Below are positions 7,089 through 11,690 of a stretch of DNA of 11,690 nucleotides, piece by piece; within the stretch, counting starts at the first letter, position 1; each line of letters starts with the position of its first letter. Under the pieces are notes generated by a model, which saw only the letters and a list, made by a program, of their open reading frames with translations, did no database searches and had not been told where the DNA came from. The stretch is from Clostridia bacterium (GTDB lineage Bacteria; Bacillota_E; SLMV01; PUMD01). The stretch covers positions 1 to 11,690 of the forward strand of contig SKXF01000411.1 in NCBI GenBank assembly GCA_007128555.1, written 5' to 3'. The position numbers and the translations under genes are program-made.

Positions 7089-7819
7089 GTCCCACACCTC
7101 CCGATCGAAGGTAACGCTCGCTGGCCACTGGCAACCTGAACCGCAGCCCGCGCCAGGATCCGGGTCGCATCCACCAGGATCCCCGAGGACAGCTCTGTCA
7201 GGCCCAGGGGGATCTCCGTGCATCCCGCGATGACAGCACCGGCACCGGCCGATAACAACCTCTCCGCCACCTCCGGGAACAACTGCCTTGCCCGGTGATG
7301 AACCCCGGACTTCACAGCATAGATCCCCTCCGTGACCCTCCCCTGGTCCTCGTCATCCGGGACCAGGGGCTGGATCCCGACGCTCTGTAGGGCCTGCTGG
7401 TACATCCCGCAGGCAACCGTCCCTCCAGCAGCCATGATCCCGGCAACCCGCACCTCGGGATGGGCAGTGCTGAGCCAGTGCGAAACCTCGTCGATCATGT
7501 GAAGAACCGGCACCTGGACGTTGTCCTGGATCTTCCCGTGGAAGTAATGCGCGGCATTGCACGGCATAACCAGGAAATCGGCCCCTGCCCCCACGCATCT
7601 CTGGGCAGCCCGGATCATTCGTGGAGTGGGATCCGGGCCTGGGCCCATGATCGCCTGGGTGCGGTCTGCAATGCCGGGATCACTGATGATCACGACCTCG
7701 AGGTGCTCCTGGTCCCGGCTGGCCTCCGTCTCCTCGATGATCTTCGCATACAGATCCACCGTAGCCTCCGGGCCCATCCCACCGATGATGCCGATGACCC
7801 TCCGCGAAGCCTCACGCAT
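7085..7819 (-). CDS. Aspartate/glutamate racemase family protein
   Basis: This is a PLP-independent Asp/Glu/hydantoin racemase-fold enzyme of 244 residues. The N-terminal IGIIGGMGPEATVDLY is the family signature. The two catalytic cysteines are in MPCNAAH (C87) and AGCTEIPL (C200). The sequence is closest in style to aspartate racemase (RacX/YgeA-like) proteins rather than essential MurI, which has a different N-terminus, but substrate is uncertain. ATG 7819 was chosen; an in-frame GTG at 7828 adds three residues, and neither has a strong ribosome binding site. The start overlaps the divIVA stop by 8 nt (17 nt for the GTG), and the stop overlaps the amidohydrolase start. Such enzymes can make or remove D-amino acids, which in bacteria often reach peptidoglycan. 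That link here is inference from the division and femX neighbours. Confidence 0.88.
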   Translation of the reverse strand: MREASRRVIGIIGGMGPEATVDLYAKIIEETEASRDQEHLEVVIISDPGIADRTQAIMGPGPDPTPRMIRAAQRCVGAGADFLVMPCNAAHYFHGKIQDNVQVPVLHMIDEVSHWLSTAHPEVRVAGIMAAGGTVACGMYQQALQSVGIQPLVPDDEDQGRVTEGIYAVKSGVHHRARQLFPEVAERLLSAGAGAVIAGCTEIPLGLTELSSGILVDATRILARAAVQVASGQRALPSIGRCGT

Positions 7820-8318
7820 CCCGTTCACGCCCGTCGGAGAAAACGGACAGGTTCATGGCCAGCGCTGCCATCTCCTTCTGGGCTCCCTCGATGATCTCCA
7901 TTTTCGTGATCAGGTTCGCCTTGGCCCGGGCCAGGTACTCGGTGATCTGGGAACGAAGCCGTTCGCTCTCTCGCTTCATCCGGTCAATGTGCTCCTCGGC
8001 CTCGACCCGGATGCGCCGTGTCTCTCCCCTGGCCTCGCCAATGATCACCTGTGCCTCTTTACGAGCGTTTTCGCGCACTTCCTCCGCCGTCTCCTGGGCA
8101 ATCACCAGGGTGTGCTGCAGCGTATCCTCCATCTGCCTGTACCGGTCCACCCGGGAGCGCAACTCCTGCATCTCCTCCTTGAGGACCTCATTCTCCTGCA
8201 AGACATTGTCATACTCGCTGACGACCTCGTCGAGAAAATCATCCACTTCCCCCGGATGGTAACCTCGAAGGGAACGACCAAACTCCCTATTATGTATGTC
8301 CAGCGGTGTGAGTGCCAC
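7812..8318 (-). CDS. divIVA: Cell-division/polarity protein DivIVA
   Basis: This 168-residue protein has the DivIVA N-terminal membrane-binding domain (LTPLDIHNREFGRSLRGY, then DDFLDEV, residues 3-34). A long charged coiled coil follows, from about 35 to 150, rich in Glu, Arg and Lys heptads. DivIVA self-assembles on negatively curved membrane at division septa and cell poles, where it places Min proteins, chromosome anchors or cell-wall machinery depending on the species. The start is GTG 8318. Its ribosome binding region, TGAGGAGAGGGGG (8342-8330), begins within the stop codon of yggT, suggesting coupling between the two genes. The position right after sepF and yggT is the usual one; ylmH, which normally lies between yggT and divIVA in Bacillus, is absent. 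Confidence 0.93.
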   Translation of the reverse strand: MALTPLDIHNREFGRSLRGYHPGEVDDFLDEVVSEYDNVLQENEVLKEEMQELRSRVDRYRQMEDTLQHTLVIAQETAEEVRENARKEAQVIIGEARGETRRIRVEAEEHIDRMKRESERLRSQITEYLARAKANLITKMEIIEGAQKEMAALAMNLSVFSDGRERDA

Positions 8319-8339
8319 CTGCCTAATATCCCCCTCTCC

Positions 8340-8624
8340 TCAGAGCAACCCCGCGAGAATCCTCTGCAAGAACCGAAGAATGAAAAGTAATATGAGTGGA
8401 GAAAAGTCCATGCCCATTCCGCCGCCTCCGGGCATGGCGTTGCGGATCGGCCGGATCATCGGTTCCGTGAGCTCGAACACCACGACGTACAACTGGTAAA
8501 ACATCTGCCCTGCGGGACCCGAGGGGTCCGGACGCACCCAGGACATGATGGCGCGAAGTATGATCAGCCACCACAGGATGTTGAGCAGGGTGTTCAGGCT
8601 CGCGACAACCGCGTAACGAATCAT
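8340..8624 (-). CDS. YggT family membrane protein (YlmG)
   Basis: This 94-residue integral membrane protein has two hydrophobic segments (about 8-28 and 73-94). Between them is the family motif region FELTEPMIRPIRNAMP, and a DFSPL motif precedes the second helix. YggT/YlmG proteins are found beside sepF across Gram-positives, cyanobacteria and plastids and are tied to division or nucleoid distribution, without a known biochemical activity. The ATG at 8624 forms an ATGA overlap with the sepF stop (8623-8621), so its translation is probably coupled to sepF. Length is typical. Confidence 0.92.
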   Translation of the reverse strand: MIRYAVVASLNTLLNILWWLIILRAIMSWVRPDPSGPAGQMFYQLYVVVFELTEPMIRPIRNAMPGGGGMGMDFSPLILLFILRFLQRILAGLL

Positions 8625-9154
8625 GACCAGGGCTTCTCCTGTTCTTCACCGGACGAAGCCGACTTTCTCTCCCTCTTCGAGCGCGATGTGGACTCGGTGA
8701 GCGTGTGGATCGACACATGCCGGGGAACAAACATCACGACATGGGCACTCACCTGCTGCATCTCTCCATCGAGGGCGTATACCGTCCCACTGAGAAAGTC
8801 CACCACCCTCCTGGCATCGTCTCTTCCCAGGTACTCAACATTTACGATCAAACCCACATTCCTCTTCAGCCGGTCCGCAATGGCCTGCACATCGTCAAAG
8901 CTGGCTGGCTCTGCAACGGCCACCTCGGTCAATGTGCCACCGCCCTCCCGCTTGGGCAGGCTCAGAACGCGGGATTCCCGGGCTCTCAGATCGCCGCGCC
9001 ACAGCCTGTCCTGCTCGTCCGCGCGGGACACCTTTCCGTCCCACCCGTTGCCTGGTTCCCCAGCATCACCATAGGGATCCCATTCCTCGTCGGCTTCCTC
9101 GTCCTCGGGAGGAACCCAACCTAGAACCTCCGACAGCCGCTCCCACAGTCCCAT
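8621..9154 (-). CDS. sepF: Cell division protein SepF
   Basis: SepF is a membrane-tethered partner of FtsZ that bundles and anchors FtsZ filaments at the division site. The 177-residue protein has the expected amphipathic membrane-binding N-terminus (MGLWERLSEVLGW), an acidic flexible linker (about 15-75) and the globular SepF domain (about 77-152). The latter contains EPASFDDVQAIADRLK, VIVN-like LIVNVEYL, RRVVDFLSGTVYALDG and HVVMFVP. A basic and glutamate-rich tail of about 25 residues follows. ATG 9154 was chosen because it begins the family N-terminus and is preceded by GAGGGTGA; a longer in-frame reading upstream (to 9352) overlaps yggS and has no family similarity. It lies 23 nt after yggS and overlaps yggT. 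No ftsA is visible, but its normal location would be outside the window. Confidence 0.94.
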   Translation of the reverse strand: MGLWERLSEVLGWVPPEDEEADEEWDPYGDAGEPGNGWDGKVSRADEQDRLWRGDLRARESRVLSLPKREGGGTLTEVAVAEPASFDDVQAIADRLKRNVGLIVNVEYLGRDDARRVVDFLSGTVYALDGEMQQVSAHVVMFVPRHVSIHTLTESTSRSKRERKSASSGEEQEKPWS

Positions 9155-9177
9155 GGGTTGCGTCACCCTCTTCCCTC

Positions 9178-9909
9178 TCATGTGCGCCTTGGACCGAGAA
9201 TGGCCCTTCCGACCCGGACAATGGTGGCTCCCTCCTCCACTGCCACCTGGTAGTCGTTGGTCATTCCCATCGACAGATGCTGCATTGAGATTCCCGCAAT
9301 ACCCGCTTGATCCACCTCCCCGGCCAGTTCGGCCAGCCGACGAAACACCCACCTGCTGTCTTCCTGCTCGCCGTGGGGAGCGAGGGTCATAAGGCCCCGA
9401 AGCTGAAGACCCTCCATCTCAGCCATCCTGGCAACCAGGTCGACAACGTCACTGGGTCGAACTCCAGCCTTACTCGCCTCACCGCTGACATTGACCTGGA
9501 GCAGCACCCCGGCCTGCACGCCCACCTGCTGTGCTCGCGCAGATATGGCCCGGGCGAGGCCGATCCTGTCCACCGAATGGATCAGGTGGCACAAACCGAC
9601 CAGGTGCCTGACCTTATTGTCCTGCAGGCGACCAATAAAATGCCACTCGATCTCAGCCAGGCCGTCCAGGAAACTCCTCTTCTCCCGAAACTCCTGCGGG
9701 CGGCTCTCCCCGAACACCCGGAGGCCTGCCCGAAAGGCCTGGCTGATCCTGACGACGGGTTGCCCCTTGCTCACGGTCACGATTCGGACATCTGCCGGGT
9801 CGCGGCCTGTCCTCTCACAGGCCCGTCTGACCTCATCGACGACCCCTGCGTATCTATTGGCCAGATCTCTCTGGACAGATTCAGCGTCACTCATGGATCC
9901 CTCCGACAC
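9178..9909 (-). CDS. YggS/PLPBP family pyridoxal-phosphate binding protein
   Basis: This 243-residue protein belongs to the single-domain PLP-binding group (YggS, YlmE, human PLPBP). These hold PLP on a lysine and help keep vitamin B6 and amino-acid pools balanced; they have no established catalytic activity. The PLP lysine is K48 in VTVSKGQP. Other family motifs are EWHFIGRLQDNK near 88, IHSVDR near 109, LLQVNVSGEASKAG near 136, GLMTL near 177, LSMGMTNDYQVAVEEG near 212, and IVRVGRAILG near 229. The usual GEN-x-x-QE is GESRPQE here, a mild variation. GTG 9909 was chosen because GGGAGGGG (9924-9917) sits 7 nt upstream; ATG 9894 is an alternative. The ribosome binding site overlaps the stop codon of the HlyD-like gene. 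Position before sepF is conserved. Confidence 0.93.
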   Translation of the reverse strand: MSEGSMSDAESVQRDLANRYAGVVDEVRRACERTGRDPADVRIVTVSKGQPVVRISQAFRAGLRVFGESRPQEFREKRSFLDGLAEIEWHFIGRLQDNKVRHLVGLCHLIHSVDRIGLARAISARAQQVGVQAGVLLQVNVSGEASKAGVRPSDVVDLVARMAEMEGLQLRGLMTLAPHGEQEDSRWVFRRLAELAGEVDQAGIAGISMQHLSMGMTNDYQVAVEEGATIVRVGRAILGPRRT

Positions 9910-9916
9910 GGCAAGT

Positions 9917-9924
9917 CCCCTCCC
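9917..9924 (-). promoter_or_regulatory. Ribosome binding site deciding the yggS GTG start
   Basis: GGGAGGGG on the minus strand is 7 nt before GTG 9909 and overlaps the TAG stop of the upstream gene (9926-9924). It favours the GTG over the in-frame ATG 15 nt downstream, although that ATG also has a GGAGG close to it. Confidence 0.6.
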
Positions 9925-11147
9925 TACTCCAACCTGAAAAACCTGATGAACCGGGGATTGTCAACCACCTCGACGCCCCCGGGAATCCCAGCGACAATCG
10001 CCTGGTCATCCTCATCAACCAGTACTTCAACCGGCATCCACAGGAAGCGGCCTTCGCGGTGAGTGAAAACGCCCACATCGTCCCCCTGTGATAGAAGAGC
10101 CGAAGGGGGTATCCGCAGTCCCGCAACCTCGGCCGCTGTGAGCACCCCTTCCCACAGCCGATTTTCAAAGAAAAACGGCAACGCCTGGTCCAGGCTGACC
10201 CGTACGAGTACGTGATCCCCTCCGGGGGGGCCGATCTCCGTCACCTGCGCAGTGACGACCTGGTCCACTCCCTCTGCTGTCACCCGGACGGCTGCCAGGA
10301 GGCCGATGGACGGGACGTCCTCCGGCGCCACCAGCAAGACGGCATCCAGCGCTATGGGATCCAGGATCCTCACGGCGGGAGCACCTGCCGTGATTTCGCT
10401 TCCCGGATACCAGGCCGGCACACCATCGTCGGCCCGGAGAAGAAGATCCTCCGTGAGATCCCCGGTGAGGGCGACATCCCAGTCCATGACGCCCTCAAAC
10501 CCATCCATCAGGATCCTGGCAATCCCGGCCTCTGGAGCCCGGATCCGGTCCTCCATCCTCTCGGCCAGAACCCTCAAACCCTCGATCTGCTCCCGGCGCT
10601 GCCACCACTGTTGCTGAAGGGACTCCACCTCGCGTCGGGCCGCGTAGAAGCTCTGCGCGGCTCCTTCCAATGAGTCCAGGGGTTGTCCGCGCTTGAAATC
10701 CAACACGGCATCAAAGGCCAACTGCCCGGCCACCACTGCCCTCTCTGACGCCGCGGCCAGTTCCTCCTCGTGGGCGCTTCGCCAGGCGTCTGCCTCCAGG
10801 CGGAGGTCGTTGAGTCTCGCCTTGTAAGCCTCAGCAGCGTCGGGGTTCTCCAGTTTCACAACGGCGGCGTTTCGCGCGACCAACTTGCCGTCTGCGACCA
10901 GGGGCGTAATCCGCCCGCTCAGGGGTGCAAACAGAACGGTTTCCCGGTAGAGGCTAAAGGCAGTAAAACCCACGTTCACCTCGTAGGTGACGGGTTCAGC
11001 CCTGTGCGTGGAAACCAGGGGGCTGAGAAGCCTCGCCCGTCCCACGATGAGGACACCGACGATCAGGGCGCACACGATCAACCATCGGAGGATTGCCCGC
11101 AACCTGCGTCGCCTGCCCACCGCCACGTTTCCGACACCCCAAACCAT
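9924..11147 (-). CDS. HlyD-like membrane adaptor protein of the sepF locus
   Basis: This 407-residue protein has a basic N-terminus (GRRRRLRAILR), a single membrane helix (about 21-37) and a large extracytoplasmic part. Two half-lipoyl-like segments (about 71-102, with LFAPLSGRITPLVADGKLV, and about 202-217, with RAPEAGIARIL) flank an alpha-helical hairpin region (about 104-200). A beta-rich C-terminal half follows, including RIPPSALL near 345. This order matches HlyD/RND-type adaptor proteins. In Bacillota a protein of this kind is often found between pgeF and yggS, with unknown role. No ABC transporter, RND pump or outer-membrane channel gene lies in this window, so a classical efflux role is not supported by context. 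The ATG at 11147 has only a close GAAGGG, so the start is uncertain; GTG at 11126 is an alternative. It begins 70 nt after pgeF. Confidence 0.75.
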   Translation of the reverse strand: MVWGVGNVAVGRRRRLRAILRWLIVCALIVGVLIVGRARLLSPLVSTHRAEPVTYEVNVGFTAFSLYRETVLFAPLSGRITPLVADGKLVARNAAVVKLENPDAAEAYKARLNDLRLEADAWRSAHEEELAAASERAVVAGQLAFDAVLDFKRGQPLDSLEGAAQSFYAARREVESLQQQWWQRREQIEGLRVLAERMEDRIRAPEAGIARILMDGFEGVMDWDVALTGDLTEDLLLRADDGVPAWYPGSEITAGAPAVRILDPIALDAVLLVAPEDVPSIGLLAAVRVTAEGVDQVVTAQVTEIGPPGGDHVLVRVSLDQALPFFFENRLWEGVLTAAEVAGLRIPPSALLSQGDDVGVFTHREGRFLWMPVEVLVDEDDQAIVAGIPGGVEVVDNPRFIRFFRLE

Positions 11148-11217
11148 GACCCTTCACAGCATCGACAAAGGTATAGTTTCTATGAAACGGTGACCAGCTC
11201 CTCCCCCGGCCGCGAGT

Positions 11218-11690
11218 TCATGAACGCCCCATCCAGAGAAGGGCACAACACCGCCCGGTGACGCCCCCATCGCGACGGTGGGAGTAGAACTGGTCGGAGT
11301 AGAAGGTACCGCCGGGGGGATCGAGGATCTGCTCCCCCGGAATCCCCCGGGTCACAAGATGCTTCCGGGCCGCCCCAGCGAGGTCCACCCTGGCCCGCCC
11401 TGCCCTGGACGGATAGGCGACCTCCCTCCACCAGGGCACCCAGTCTCTCAGGGCATCGAGGACCGGGCGGTCCACCTCAAAAGCCCTTCTCTCTATGGCC
11501 GGGCCCAGGAAAGCCAGGCAACGCTCCGGGCGCGTCCCCCACGACGCAGCCATGCCGCTCAGCAGGCGATCGATCAGGCCCGATGTCAGACCTCGCCATC
11601 CGGCATGGCCCAGGCCCACCGCCTGGCCTTCGGGGTCGACGATGTATATGGGCAGGCAGTCCGCCACCGATATGGCCAGGAAAGCCCGTG
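11218..11690 (-). CDS. pgeF: Peptidoglycan editing factor PgeF (laccase domain), 5' end missing
   Basis: The visible 156 C-terminal residues (the beginning is beyond the right edge) belong to the multicopper oxidase/laccase-domain family YfiH/YlmD. In E. coli the family member PgeF corrects peptidoglycan precursors carrying L-Ser in place of L-Ala; polyphenol oxidation and purine nucleoside activities were also reported. Two of the three metal ligands are seen: the Cys in VADCLP and the His in GHAGWRG. The first His should lie in the missing part. The C-terminal FYSHRRDGG and TGR motifs are also present. The usual CYEV motif is RAFEV here, and the usual CT-x-C before the final motif is GGTFYSD, so several non-ligand cysteines are lost. 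It is the first visible gene of the minus-strand operon; an earlier gene or promoter may be outside the window. Confidence 0.9.
   Translation of the reverse strand, partial: RAFLAISVADCLPIYIVDPEGQAVGLGHAGWRGLTSGLIDRLLSGMAASWGTRPERCLAFLGPAIERRAFEVDRPVLDALRDWVPWWREVAYPSRAGRARVDLAGAARKHLVTRGIPGEQILDPPGGTFYSDQFYSHRRDGGVTGRCCALLWMGRS

Noticed and set aside
7089..7223. 45-residue N-terminal extension of the YtcJ-type amidohydrolase
   Set aside because: It lies inside the racemase gene and is Gly/Pro/Asp-rich with no family similarity. ATG 7088 has a strong ribosome binding site and begins the normal family N-terminus.
9155..9352. 66-residue N-terminal extension of SepF
   Set aside because: It overlaps yggS out of frame and is low-complexity Gly/Ser/Arg. 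SepF normally begins with the amphipathic helix at MGLWERL, which has its own ribosome binding site.
11165..11200. TATACC as a minus-strand -10 box before the HlyD-like gene
   Set aside because: The best-spaced -35 would be GCTGGT or CTGGTC, poor matches, and sporulation-sigma patterns did not fit with correct spacing.

Overview
The window looks like a chromosomal segment of a GC-rich Bacillota (Firmicutes) bacterium, possibly a deep-branching Clostridia or Limnochordia-type lineage. The evidence is the gene order pgeF, HlyD-like adaptor, yggS, sepF, yggT, divIVA on one strand, plus a DksA-type zinc-finger protein of the YteA/YlyA kind close by. Both are typical of Gram-positive Bacillota. 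Strong Shine-Dalgarno sequences and several GTG/TTG starts fit this. The assignment is inferred from gene content; no rRNA or tRNA is present to confirm it.

Left part (1-3954): a minus-strand amidohydrolase gene (183-1364) is followed by a good intrinsic terminator (124-166). It diverges, across a 280-nt intergenic region with overlapping inverted repeats, from a plus-strand SIMPL/DUF541 secreted protein gene (1645-2373, TTG start). That gene ends in a perfect 14-bp hairpin. Next comes an mgtE-type Mg2+ transporter gene (2614-3954) behind a 240-nt intergenic region holding a candidate promoter and a UNCG-capped hairpin. I see no M-box riboswitch there.

Right part (3955-11690): ten tightly packed minus-strand genes read right to left. 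They are pgeF (5' end outside the window), an HlyD-like membrane adaptor, yggS, sepF, yggT, divIVA, an Asp/Glu racemase family gene, a YtcJ-type amidohydrolase, a FemX/FemAB-type aminoacyltransferase and a DksA/YteA-type zinc-finger gene. All but one of the junctions are overlaps or gaps under 50 nt; the exception is the 70-nt gap after pgeF. The last gene and mgtE converge with their stop codons directly abutting (TAGCTA).

Functionally, the right part is a cell-division and envelope block. SepF and DivIVA organise division and polarity, and PgeF edits peptidoglycan precursors. FemX-type enzymes add amino acids to precursor stems, and the racemase could supply or remove a D-amino acid. Compared with the classical Bacillus order (ylmD-ylmE-ylmF-ylmG-ylmH-divIVA-ileS-ylyA), ylmH and ileS are missing and the racemase, amidohydrolase and femX genes sit in that place. 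No mobile element, CRISPR array, phage gene or RNA gene was found. The most noteworthy items are this replaced module and a few unexplained intergenic RNA structures.
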